64,000 nt of DNA. Origin: Amaurobius ferox (taxonomy: Eukaryota; Arthropoda; Arachnida; Araneae; Amaurobiidae). The notes under the pieces were generated by a model, which was not told where the DNA came from, made no database searches, and saw only the letters and a list, made by a program, of their open reading frames with translations. Location of the stretch: NCBI GenBank assembly GCA_951213105.1, contig OX578133.1, positions 138,923,203 through 138,987,202 of the forward strand. Reading direction: 5' to 3'. Numbering within the stretch: the stretch's first letter is position 1; every line of letters begins with the position of its first letter. Below are positions 37,101 to 49,676 of the stretch, in pieces. The translations under genes were made by a program, and so were the position numbers.

Positions 37101-40100
37101 ATTTTAATTATGTCTGTTTCATTAAAAGTTTCCGGGGTAATTTCCAGCACAGAAGTGCCTTCAGCTTCATTAGTCATTATATACGATTTGTTAGAAATGC
37201 CAAGCGTCGAATAGTTTACAGAATCTAAATTATTTGACTCTTGATTAAATGTAGATAAGTTTAATTCCTCCAATTTTTTGTTATCGATGTGTGGTGATTC
37301 TGGCGTTTTTTCTTTTTCCATTACTTCTTCAGTGAACATGTCTGTAGTAACTTGCATTGCATGGATAGTCGTATTTGCAACATTTGATTCAAACTGAATA
37401 CCCGTTGAACCGCCTGAATTGATTGATGAAATATTTGATATATCCATAATATCACTATCCTTTTTAAATATATAAATGTCTATTACATCTTTATTTCTAC
37501 GTCCTAAATACGTTTCTTTTTTACGTATGTTATCGACGTTATCAACAATGTCGCTTTCTGTTCTGTAATCATAAATTATACGTTTATTGAGATTTCCATC
37601 GCTTTTATCAATGTTCATGAATTTATCCAGTTCATTTGGTTCATCTGATTTTCTCTTTTTATCTTGCTTTATGCCATTGTAAGATAAATTGTAGTTATTT
37701 TCTTCTTCATCTCCATGCTCATTTTTATTTCGATAACTAGCGTTATACTTTGTTTTGTTTTCTTCCTTAATAGAATGCAAATCATTTGCAATATCTTCTG
37801 ATTTAAATTGCAAAGGTTGTGTGTTGTTGAGTATAATTCTCATTGACGTAATATTTGGTGATATATTTTCTTCAGACGAAGTTTCATTTATATCCAAATC
37901 GTTTTTGGCAGGATTATTTAAATAATCTATATTGTTGGGTAGTAAATCGAAAATGCTTGAATTTTCCATTTCATTTACGTTATAAGTTCGTGACATTTCT
38001 TTTTTTCTGTCAAGATCGCCTGTTTCCCTTTCATAAAGCACATTCTCATATTTATATGTAGGTGAGATTAAGGATTTATTTGGTTTAGCTATTGGGAATT
38101 CGCTCGAAGAAAATTCGTCAATCTTTTTCACATTTTGTTCGGATTTGTGATCCAATTTCTCTGAGACTTCATTTGTTAATTCCAAAATATTTTTATTCGA
38201 TTGTTTATCGCCCAGTACACTCTGCTTATCGTAGGATTTATTTAGATTGTTTACTGATTCATTTTCTTCTTGTACTTTTGAAATCTCTGAAGTTAAAATA
38301 GGTATGCTTATAAGATCATTTTTAAAAGTAGCATTTGACACTTCTGTAGCTGATGTACTATTTTCAGGTGATTTTGCCTTTTCTCTCCAATAATTTTCAG
38401 TATTGTAAAGATTATTAGCAGAAATATTTACTTTATCATTTCTTTCATAATATAAAATCATTCCTGTGTTATTGTCGATTTTAGGAAATGTATTATTGTA
38501 TGATATTTCAGGCTGCATTTCATTAATTGTATTTGAAAGTGTATAATTATAGATGAATAACTTTTCTGGAGTTTTGTAGGATGTATACAATTTAATTGGA
38601 TACAAAGTTGAAGTATCTTGTAAATTTATATAATAACTTCTATCTCCAGTAGTTGGTACTGTCTCTGTCAAGGGTATTAAATCGTCTTGCTCATTGCTGT
38701 CGTATATTTCATAGAAATTACTTCCTGCGGTGAGAGTTTTATTCGATATCGTCGTTTGAGAATCATTTGATCTTTTTTCATTAATATTAAAGGTATTGAA
38801 ATCTTGTTCCTCAAAATTTGTTGCTTTTTCCGTGCCTGATTTTTTCTTTTTAATATTTTGATAAATTTCAAACGCATCAATGTCAAGCGATGTTATGCTA
38901 TCGGTAGAATTCTGAAAAGAATTTTCCGATGCTTTGCTGCTCTGATAAATATATTTTTTCATTTCCTTCTTTTTCGTAGGATTCTCAAATGTGGTAAAGG
39001 AATTTTCTTCAAATACTGCTGAAGGTTTTGCTGATATTTCAGTTGATTCGAAATTTTTATTTTTACTCATCTTGTGTTTATCATCTTCAAGAAAATGTAT
39101 TATATTTTCGACAATAGTTTGAAGACTGTCTATTTTAACCCTAGGTAGCTTTTCTTTAAGGTTGTCAGTAGTATTTGGTTCATAACTTTTCTCAGTAAAT
39201 GAGTAATTTTCCGAAGTAGATTCATTGAGAAAAGTAGTTCTCTCTTTTGTTGATTCATGTGATTCTCCCTCGTCTGGTTGAAGTTCCTTCAATTCATCAC
39301 TTATATTTTCGATCTCTATATATATTTTCTCCGAATTTTTTCCATTTGAATGTTTAAAAGAATCTTTGTCTTTCAAAGTTGTTACATCTTGCTTTTCATT
39401 TGAATATAGAGTTGTGCTCCTTTCTGTAAACAAAGATGAATAATTGACACTTGATAAATTCGATTTATTGCTGCCTCTCAAATATCCCGATAGGTTGCCA
39501 ATATAATTAATCGCTTGTGAAGAATTTAAAATTTCAGTTCTATTAGGGGATATTACTGTGCTCTGAAGATCATATGCATAACTAAAGGTATCATGTTCAA
39601 CATCTGATTTATCATCAAAATTTTCTTCAAAATTACCGTCATTTAATATGTTATCTGGTTCTGCTTTGTTCAAAGAAACGACATTTATCTCAGTTTCATT
39701 AGCACTATAGATAATGCTGTTTTTTAAAGGTTTTCCATAGGTCATACTTATAACGCTATTATTAGAGTACTGTACAGGAGTTTCGATATTTTCAGGGTCC
39801 GTTTTTAACTCAAGAACACTATTTTCAGTTGACATATCTGTTGTAGGGCTTATTTTCTCCACCATGTTTTCCGAGACATTTTCTTCTTTTATGGTAAACT
39901 TTTCCTTTTTAATAGGTTTCCTTTTATTTTTAGCATTCATGTGTCTAATAACGTTTTCTTCGCCGTTCACCGTTGACTGTTCTTGAAAATACGCGTATTT
40001 AATTGTCACATTGTCAATAAATTCATCAGGTTTATTAATGTATTTAGTCATGTCATTTTCAATCGGATCTAAATGCATGTCTTCAATGGTATTATATTTT

Positions 40101-43100
40101 GTCTTCATTCTGCTATTAAATGTAATGTTAGAGGTATCTTTGATGTTATCCTTCGCTCCATTTCTCAGACTCTCAGAATTTCGCATTTTTACGTTATTCG
40201 ATGTGAGTTCTTGACTTTCAGTGTTCTGGTAATCTACGAAATTTCCGGAAGAAGGATACTTTTCTTGAAACTGAGCAGCAATTATTTTTCCTGTATCATT
40301 AAAATCAAAAATGTGATCCTTTAGAGCTTCTTCAAATTGGGCATTAAGTTCATTTTCTTCCAAATGGTTATCTTTAACTGCATTGTGATTTGGTTTGTTG
40401 AATATCCTCTCTTCGTTTTCGATTGTATTAATTGATTTTTGACTAACGATATCTCTGATGTTATAATTAACTGTTGAATCTTTTATCAGTACAGTATTTT
40501 GAAATTCCACATCATGTGACTTAATTTGGAAATTTTCAGTGTTATACTTGTCTTCTATAAAATCTCCATTTCCTGAACCATTATCAGATGTTAGATAATT
40601 TTGATCAAACGCAACAGTGGTAACTTTTACTGATTCGTTCAGATAATTGATGTAATATTTTAGGGCTTCTCCGAATTGAGCATTATTTTGATTATTTTCT
40701 TCCATATATTTGCTTTGAAAAGCATTGTGCTCTAACGTGCTGCCTACTTTCTCATCATTGTCTATTTTATTATTTAATATATCACTAGAAACACCTTTTC
40801 TATTATAATTTGCAGTTTGATATCTTATATTTTCAGTATTTTGTATATCCATGTTATGTGGTATGAATTCTAAATTTGCCGTCCTGTGTAAATCATCTAA
40901 GACATCCTCAATTCCAGAGGCAGAATATTTTTCTTGAAACTGAACGATTGTAATATTATCTAATTCATTAAAATCGTTGGTGGAAATCATTTGAGTTTTT
41001 CCAAGATTTATTTTATTTTCATTAATTTCTATATTTTTGTCTTTTATGATATTTGATTTGTTAATTACCTTCTCAAGAACATTAGTTTTATTATTTAATG
41101 TATCACTAAAAGTATCATAACTGTCATTATCTTCTGCTTCATAACTTATGCTTTTAGTATTTAGCCTTTTCACATTATCCGATATGTGTTCTATTCTTTT
41201 AGTATTGTGTGGGTTATTTTCTAAATCACCATTTCTGAAAATGACATACTGAGCAATAGTTATTTTACTCTTTTCATTAAAATCGTTGCTGGGTTCTTTA
41301 TCAGCTTCCCCCATATTTGAATTATATTCATTCTCATCAAGAAAGGGAACAGTAGTAGTTTTTCCTGCTTTATTGAACTCGTTAATGGAGTAATTTTGAA
41401 TATCCCCAAGTTTTGTATTCATTTTATTCTCTACAATAAAGGAAACAGGAGTAGTATCTAATATTCTATTAAAATCATTGCTGTGATCCTTCTGGGCATC
41501 TATTTCTTCATTATTTTTATTCTCGGCAATAAATGGGATATTAGTAATTATTTCTGCTTCCATAAAATCCTTGATGGGATCTTTTAAATCTTCTCCCATT
41601 TTTGCATTATTTTCATTCTCATCAATAATGGATACAGTTGTTATGTTTCTTGCTTCATTAAACTCTTCAGTGGAATTTCTTTTAAAGACTTTAAGTTCTG
41701 TATTATTTTCATTCTCATGAATAAATGGCACAACAGTAACTTTTACAGCTTCATAAGAATCTTCACTATGGTACTTTTGAATTTCTCCAAATATTGCATT
41801 ATTTTCATTTTCTTCTACTACGGAAACTTTAGTAAATTTTTCTGCTTCATTAAAATCCTTGCTGCCAAAGTCTTTGACGGTATCTGTTTGAGATTCTCCC
41901 AATTTTTCATTATTTTCATTCTCATTAATAATAGGTACAGCAGTAGTGTTTTCTGTTTCATTAAAATTATTGGTGAAATCTTTATGAATCACTCCATGTT
42001 TTGCATTATTTTTATTCTCATCAATAAGAGACGCAGTTGTAACTTTTACTGCTTCACTAAAATCGTTGACGTGATTATTTTGAGCTTCCTCAACCTTGGA
42101 ATTACTTTTATTCTCCTTCATAAACGAAACAGTAGACATACCTCCCGATTCATTCAAAATATTGATGTAATTATTATGAGCTTCTCGAAACTGTTCTACG
42201 TTTTCAACTTTTCCTGTTAATATAACAGTAGTAGATTTTTCTATTTCGCTGGCGTGATCCTCTAGAGATTCTCCCATTTTTGCATTATTTTCATTCTCAT
42301 CAATAATAGGTATAGCAGTAGTTTTTTCTGTTTTATTAAAATTATTGGTGAAATCTTTTTGAATCTGTCCAAGTTTTGCATTATTTTCATTCTCATCAAT
42401 AAGAGACGCAGTTGTAACTTTTTCTGCTTCACTAAAATCGTTGACGTGATTATTTTGAGCTTCCCCAACCTGGGAATTACTTTTATTTTCTTTTATAAAC
42501 GAAACAGTAGAAACATCTCCCGATTCATTTAAAATTTTGATGTGGTTATTTTGAGCTTCTTGAAACTGTTCTACGCTTTTACCTTTTCCCGTTAATGCAA
42601 CAGTAGTAGTTTTTCCTACTTCGTTGGCAAGATCTTTTTGAGATTCTCCCATTTTTGCATTATTTTCATTCTTATCAATAATAGGTGCAATTGTTATGTT
42701 TCTTGCTTCATTAAACTCTTCAGTGTAATTTCTTTTAAAGACTCTAAGCTCTGTATTATTTTCATTTTCATGAATAAATGGCGCAGCAGTAACTTTCCCA
42801 GCTTCATAAGAATCTTCACTATGGTACTTTTGAATTTCTCCAAATATTGCATTATTTTCATTTTCTTCTACTACGGGAACTTTAGTAAATTTTGCTGCTT
42901 CTTTAAAATCATTGCTGTCAAAATCTTTGACGGTATCCGTTTGAGATTCTCCCATTTTTTCATTATTTTCATTCTCATTAATAATAGGTACAGCAGTAGT
43001 TTTTCCTGTTTCATTAAAATTATTGTTGAAATATTTTTGAATCACTCCATGTTTTGCATTATTTTCATTCTCATCAATAAGAAACACAGTTGTAACTTTT

Positions 43101-45174
43101 CCTGCTTCACTAAAATCGTTGACGTGATTATTTTGAGCTTCCTCAACCTTGGAATTACTTTTATTCTCTTTCATAAACGAAACAGTAGACATATCTCCCG
43201 ATTCATTCAAAATATTGATGTAATTATTTTGAGCTTCTCGAAACTGTTCTACGTTTTCAACTTTTCCTGTTAATGTAACAGTAGTAGGTATTTCTATTTC
43301 ATTGGCGTGATCCTTTTGAGATTCTCCCATTTTTTCATTATTTTCATTCTCATCAATAATAGGTACAGCAGCAGTTTCTTCTGTTTCATTAAAATTATTG
43401 GTGAAATATTTTTGTATCAGTCCAAGTTTTACATTATTTTCATTCTCATCAATAAGAGACACAGTTGCAACTTTTCCTACTTCACTAAAATCGTTGACGT
43501 GATTATTTTGAACTTCCCCAACCTGGGAATTACTTTTATTTTCTTTTATAAACGAAACAGTAGAAACATCTCCTGATTCATTTAAATTATTGATGTGATT
43601 ATTTTGAGCTTCTTGAAACTGTTCTACGTTTTTACCTTTACCTGTTAATGCAACAGTAGTAGTTTTTCCTATTTCGTTGGTATACTCTTTTTGAGATTCT
43701 CCTATTTTTGCATTATTTTCATTCACATCAATAATAGGTACAGCAGCGGTTTCTTCTGTTTCATTAAAATTATTGGTGGAATATTTTTGTATCAGTCCAA
43801 GTTTTGCATTATTTTCATTCTCATCAATAAGAGACACAGTTGTAACTTTTCCTGCTTCACTAAAATCGTTGACGTGACTATTTTGAGCTTTACCAATCTG
43901 TAAATTACTTTTATTCTCTTTTATGAACGAAACAGTAGAAAAAACTCCTGATTCATTTAAAACATTGATGTGATTAGTTTGAGCTTCTCGAAATTGTACT
44001 ACATTATCACCTTCTGCTGTTAATGTAACAATAGTTATTTTTTCTGTTTCGTTGGCATGGTCCGTTTGAGTTTCTCCAAATTTTGCATTACTTTTATTTT
44101 CTTCTATAAATAAAACCGTAGAAAATTTTTCTGTACTTGCATCACTGGTGTTATCCTTTTGAGCTTCTCTAGAGCTTGCACTACTTTTATACACTTTTGT
44201 AGAAGGAATCGTAGAAAATGTTTTTGCTTTATAAATATCGCTGACATGATCCTTTTGAGTTTCTTCAAACTTTGCAATACTTTTATTATCTTCTACATGC
44301 GGAACCGCTGAAAATTTCCCTGCTTCATCATTATTGTGCTCCTTTTGAGCTTCTCTAAATTTTGCATTTGGCACTTCATGTTCGGCATCAGCTATTACAA
44401 TTTCGGTAAAATTGAATTTATGTTTCAGTTCGTTGGATTCATCTTTTGATTCAACTGTTCCATTATTTCCGAAAGTTCGCTTCTTTTCTTTGGGTTTTTC
44501 ACCTACAAAACCTTTTATATGTATCCAGAACTTGTTCATATCTGGAAGCTTATTTCTTAATATTTTCATTAGATGGTCCATGTCTAGTTTACTTTTATTT
44601 TTATTGGATACATGACTGATTTTGGAATTATATACAATACGTCTTGGATATATTAATTTAGATGCTTTTTTTCTATACCTGAACTTTCGCCGTTTATTAT
44701 CCAAAGATTTGCCTTTGTCATTCGTACTTCTAGATTTGTTCTCCATATTGGTTATGCCTTGGTTAGATTTTTCATATTTCTTTTTATTTTTCTTTCTCTT
44801 TTTATTTGTTTGGAGTTGTTTATTTGTTGAAGAAAATGGCCATATCAGTTGTCGTTTTCTTCTTTTATTCTTCATTTCAGTAAACTTATTACTCAAAAGT
44901 TTTTCGTTTTCATCTACCAATTGCTTCGCTTTTTTTTCTACTTTATCATTCAAGACTATATTCCGATTGGCATTTATATTTTCATACTTCACAGCATAAA
45001 AAGGGTTGTCTGCTTTATGCGTTTGAAGAATTTCTGTAGTCAACAACTTATTCGAGGCGATTGGATTTTTCGCGTTTTTTATCAGAAAGTCAGTTTTGCC
45101 TTCGTATTTTCTTTTGTTCTCTAATAAGCCAGCAATACCATCAGAAGATTTTCGCTTCACATTTTGTCCAGGAC
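31121..45174 (-). CDS. Giant Asn/Glu/Lys/Ser-rich repeat protein, last exon (4,683 codons)
   Basis: I do not recognise this protein. One reading frame stays open for 14 kb in AT-rich DNA, ending at TAG 31121-31123, which strongly implies selection for coding. The 5' edge is best read as a splice acceptor (pyrimidine tract and CAG at 45177-45175), so the GTG at 45160 is not a start; upstream exons are not identified. Layout: a basic N-terminal region (residues 1-260) with RRKRQ, a furin-like site; repeat region 1 (about 260-1300) built on ~31-33-residue units (ENENNAKMGESQKDH-like); an acidic middle; repeat region 2 (about 2560-3780) of ~75-85-residue units (EVTTEIFTENDIIKFE-like); and a non-repetitive C-terminal part with YLPMWWNPRARKENGMTYW near 4190, a KVKRD site and two CxxC/CxxxxC-type pairs. 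Cys is very rare and NxS/T sequons are abundant. A secreted, structural or disordered protein is possible but unproven. Confidence 0.85.
33800..37480 (-). repeat. Intragenic repeat region 2 (~75-85-residue degenerate units)
   Basis: Recurring order in the protein: TT-E-IFTE-DII-, then an Asp/Glu/Lys helix-like stretch, then LS-FNQES--FD--N, then VFSNESDEL-TE. At least ten degenerate copies are visible. They are far more diverged than region 1, which implies greater age. Confidence 0.75.
41220..44380 (-). repeat. Intragenic tandem repeat region 1 with ~375-bp higher-order period
   Basis: Coding repeats of about 31-33 residues alternate in four types and recur together every ~125 residues. For example GTTCTACG-type landmarks (encoding VEQF) lie near 42207, 42570, 43246 and 43620. 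The frame is kept across all copies; copies differ mostly by substitutions and whole-unit gains or losses. Confidence 0.85.
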
Positions 45175-45190
45175 CTGGAAAAAAATAATT
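45173..45190 (-). promoter_or_regulatory. Splice acceptor of the giant exon
   Basis: Minus strand reads ATTATTTTTTTCCAG|GT, a long pyrimidine tract followed by CAG. The frame is open from the junction (phase leaves two bases, then CCT GGA CAA AAT GTG). Confidence 0.7.
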
Positions 45191-46114
45191 ACCTAGATAA
45201 AAAAAATTATAATGCAGAAAGAGACAACAAAAATATACGCATTTACTTTTCTATCATTTGTTTGTGAATTATATTAAATGTGATTTAAATATTCATTCAA
45301 TTGTTGTGATTTTTCAGGCCTGTTTTCCTGACAAAATTTATGGTAAAATAAGCATGCCTTTCAATTTTTTAAATCAACTAGGATCATTTAAAGTCGCTGT
45401 TTTCAATTGACTCAAATACATTTTTGTTACTGCACTTTTCTCACCAGAATGAGAACCCTTATAGCGAATCTGTAAAAACTCGTGCATGCGGCAGTAGACT
45501 AGTGGTTGGTGGACTGAGGGTTCGGGTAGACAAAGAAAGATGTTGTTCAGTAATGGCTAGGACACTCGCATATAGATAGGACGAGAAATAGGTTAAAATA
45601 TCTATTTCATCATTTTCCGTTAGTACTGGCTGTTTTCCTGAGTCATATCGACGATAAAACGACCCTGTTGATTGATATCGACATACCAGTCACAGAATAA
45701 AAACTCTTAGAAGGATGCCGGCTTTACTGAAACGACGATAGTATTCTGTCACTGCATTACTAGGAGATCGATTGCATTCGCTGTAAATCAAAATCATTTC
45801 ACATTGTTCGGCATTACTGGACAGCGCCATCATTTAAACTCTAGTTAGGTAGCAGAGTTACTTGAATGCTTACCTACAAACTGCGAATCGATATAAAAGC
45901 TTTACTGAAATATCTGCATAAAATAAATTTGAAGAAGTGGTAAAAGTTTTATTAACAATTTGCAACCGAATTTGATTGTGGATGCCCCCTTATTTCCCAA
46001 TGTAAATTTTAATTAATGATGAAATTGGATGTCAAATTGGATCATATTACAGCCGAATTTTTTTTCAGTTACACTAAATACGGTATGGCAACATTTTTGT
46101 AATTTGACTTTTTC
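45191..46114. other. Probable intron or upstream DNA of the giant gene
   Basis: No exon recognised. A degenerate tRNA-like stretch near 45490-45535 (GTAGACTAGTGGTTGGTGGA) may be an old SINE head. Confidence 0.4.
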
Positions 46115-46128
46115 GATAGAGGGGCTGT

Positions 46129-46413
46129 TGTTGTTGAGACCCAGACCGCCCGACCTATCAGAAAGGTGTAAGGTAACTGTTTGGACGGCCGGGGCATTGC
46201 CACCCAATTTAGACCTGAACCCAGTGGGGGAGGCATCCACAGGGACCATATCCTCCTTCCCCTACCACCAATCTCTCGGAAGAGCTTCGGACCCACATGT
46301 TTAACGTGATAGTACTTCGCGTGGACAGGGCGGCAGTTTTGGCAGTGACGGGAATCGAACCCGGGCCTACAGAGTGCAATTCCCGAGCGCTAACCACTGA
46401 GCTACCGCGCCCT
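46129..46413 (-). mobile_element. tRNA-derived SINE with 14-bp target-site duplication
   Basis: A 285-bp copy on the minus strand: box B complement GGAATCGAACC near 46350 and box A complement near 46390-46400. It is flanked by GATAGAGGGGCTGT at 46115-46128 and again at 46414-46427. It sits about 1 kb upstream of the giant exon, probably in an intron if the gene extends that way. Confidence 0.92.
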
Positions 46414-46579
46414 GATAGAGGGGCTGTAAAAAAGTTCATTTTCTTTACTTTCAAAAATGTGGTACAGCATTTAAATTACCATTTCTTAACTTCCAACCTT
46501 ATTTAAAGCATTTTTGCAATTATAACTATGGGTCTACAACCAACGGTTCAAAACATCTTCCGCTATTCACAGAACACCC

Positions 46580-46697
<118 letters not shown>

Positions 46698-47060
46698 AAA
46701 ATTAAATGATTTTAATCGAAAATTTTGCATAAACTACTGTATGTACAAAAAAACCCATCTCTAGCATATCTGTTACAAATGAGTAACTATAAGCCAAGTC
46801 TAAGGATAAAGATAGAAGGTTACATATCACTACATTGGAAAGGGGGATGAGAAGAATATTAGGATTCAAAAATCACAATTAAAAGTATATAAAAGTAAAT
46901 AAAAATAAAACTCTGCAAAAATGAGAATAGGCAATAATAATCAGCTCAAGACAAGAGATCAAGAATAGAGAACAATCAATCGAAACCACACAAAAAATGG
47001 CGGTCAGTTCGAAATTGCATTCTCATCAGGACAGCCATACAATTCGAATTAAAACCGATG
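46698..47060 (-). mobile_element. Naiad fragment (3' region only)
   Basis: Closely matches 10434-10792, including the TA-tract junction and the hammerhead-like core (47007-47029). Homology stops at 47060, where a Tc1 remnant begins. It is a 5'-truncated copy, common for target-primed insertions. Confidence 0.85.
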
Positions 47061-47450
47061 TGGTCACCTCTTGCTGCTACGCTAGCCTCACATCGAATTT
47101 TCAAGCTTTCCATGAAGTTGTACATGAGCTATGTGGGCAAAAAGTCCCACTCCTGCAGTAGAGTTATTTACAGCTCTTGAAGGCGACGCTCATAGGATGC
47201 ATTTTGTCTCCCTAGTGCATGCTTAATGGGATTCATACTCGGAGACTTCAATGGCAACTGCATTTTCTGGATATGTTTTCTTTAAAGAAAATCATCGACT
47301 ATCTAAGGTTGGTGTTCTGCGCTTTATGGTCTATAAATACTTTTGGTGAACCTAAGGCATCTAAAAAACGTCGAACATAAGGTTTCCGTATGTCGGCTCT
47401 TCTCCGTTTTCACCATATAGTGGTGCAATGGCAATTCAGACGATAATCTT
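47061..47450 (-). pseudogene. Tc1 transposase remnant (C-terminal part)
   Basis: Minus-strand translation gives FIDHKAQNTNLR and FFKENISRK, matching the family's DDNARPHRA and FLE-ENI-R blocks, then LKSPSMNPIKHALGR (family SPDLNPIEH) and LLQEWDFLP, ending in RGDHIG. The catalytic Asp (DDN) reads DHK and the Glu position reads Lys. Several stops. A different and older Tc1 subfamily from the one at 8533. Confidence 0.8.
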
Positions 47451-48527
47451 GAACGGGGGGTGGGCATACTAAGGGGCATAGCCAAAAACCAGGAATAATA
47501 AAATCAGATCTCAAGTAGATATTACTCTGGAAGCGATGAAAACGAAACCATCAGCACAGCCGTCCACTGCAGTGTACGCGGTAAGTTCTTTGAATTTCTT
47601 TCTGTCTCACGCATGCAACTAGTACCAGAGATGCTCAAAAATATTGATTTTAGACAATTAATTTTCTAAGATATTAGTATCACGTCAATAATAGCGAATT
47701 AAGAGAAAGGGGTGCCAACGAGAGTATTAATTCCAAGATATCTTATTAAATTAAATATTTTATGAAAGTAATTGAGATTATAAGGAGTAGGGGTCTAATA
47801 TGAACTTAGGTAGAAATGTATGAATTTTTCAAGATATATCTGTTTATTTTTATAAGTTTCGGTTATAATTTTAAAATTGCTATTAGTATTTCTACATTTT
47901 ATCCTTTCCTAATACTTTTTAGTAAAGCTAAGTTTATCTGAGCTCCGCTCGATAATTCGAGCAAATGACGATTGTACGGTTACCGGACTATTCAAAGATA
48001 CATTAAGTGGAGCAACGCCGCAACAACAAACACGAAACACTCATATTATGTGTTTTACTAAGAAATAATGTTTACAATTCAAGCTTTGTGTAAAACCCAT
48101 GATACAGTGTCTCATACGAGACTGGGCGTATCACTGATAGAAGAAACGTGTTGACAAAAATACGACTAAATATTTGCATTTTGCGATTTAAAAAAATTAC
48201 AAAAGTTATCATCGATAATGTTAATATATATCACGCTTTACAATTTTACCTGAAATGTGTACTAAAAGTCAAAGCATTCATGATCTGTATTTCTTCTTCG
48301 TTTGTGTATAGAGGCCGTAAAGTGCAAAACATTTCTCAGTATGACCTTCCAATTCAATGTGGTTTAAATTGGATTTACCTGTTAACCTAAATAACCAATG
48401 CAGTCAAAAGTGACAATTTTGAACTATGTTCATTAAAATGATTAACGTAAATGACAGTCAAGTTTGTGTAAATTTAAACTAGTTACAAACTATGGGATTG
48501 GCTTAAATGAACCAGAAGTATATGCCA

Positions 48528-48563
<36 letters not shown>

Positions 48564-49676
48564 ACAATCTCAATCATTGAACATTCAGCATGGTGTTTAC
48601 AGACTTTGTGTGTGCATAATTATACACTTCTTTTCCAATAATGTTTCAACTACAACAATTTCAATAAACAGATTTTGAATGTCATTTGATGGAACGATCA
48701 ATTCAGCTACGAACTCAATAGGTACGATTTATACAACCCAACGTTTCCAATTATGCGCCACTAATGTTGCGGAGAGGTTCTAATTTTTACTAATGTCAGA
48801 ACATAATTTTAAGACATTTAGTTTGTTGGTGCAACACGCTTTTGGGTTGTTGTTCATAACATTTATTTCAACAATTACAACATGCTGCAGAACTCGATGA
48901 AAAAGTTACAAAGCGTATATTTTGTCCACCAATATGCAAACTCCATTTCATTTACTAAGTTTATTTATAACAATTTTTGCTATAATTATTATTTATATAT
49001 GATATGTTCTAATTACAGTATTTTCCAGATATTCAAGATGTAAGTAATGTAGCATGGTATACTGCTGGCCTAATCATCTGTGAATTTCGTGTATATATTT
49101 ATTTTTTATATTTTTATATAGAACTTGTTAATTTTAGGCTAGATATAATTTTGTTTCCTTTTTCGTCCCGAGTTTGTGAAAAATTGTAATGGCGTTCTAG
49201 TGCACCTTTCCATATTCAGCAAAGAACGCAGGAAATATCTTATTTTTAATGCCCAAAGGACTTTTAGTCAAAAGCTTTCTAGGTGGGTCAAAAATACTGT
49301 GAGAAATTCTCTTTCAAATTAACACGTTGTTTTACACTAAGGAGGTAAACGTCAAATAAACTTCAAAAATTGTATAGACGCCCTTTTAGAAAAGAAAGCA
49401 ACTTGACGTTATATTCACAAAGCCTGTCTCATAAAGTTCATCGCGAAACGTTGCGGCGTACAGACCCGGTACGTTCGTTTGCGGGGAGAGAAAATAATTC
49501 AGGGGCTATGGGGAGTAAAAATCTTGTCTAAAAGAATATTGACCAGTTAGAAGGCATGTTGAGAAACCAGAAAAAATTTATTTTAACTATAGGATAAGAA
49601 ATATAATACCAAACTAAGCGATTGTTTTAAGAAAATGTAGGAGCTACTTAACTTGAATCTCCAATATATATATATA
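47451..49676. other. No recognised gene; AT-rich
   Basis: Nothing assignable except a (TA)n tract at 48530-48561 and a short one at 49664-49676 that served as the target of the next Helitron. The ORF at 48148-48390 has no recognisable content. Confidence 0.5.

Noticed and set aside
45160..45160. GTG as translation start of the giant protein
   Set aside because: GTG starts are very rare in eukaryotes, and the frame is open upstream to a strong splice acceptor at 45175.
31443..45267. Many plus-strand ORFs of 62-211 codons opposite the giant exon
   Set aside because: They are antisense shadows of the repeated coding strand, hydrophobic by reverse-complement composition, and recur with the same period as the repeats.
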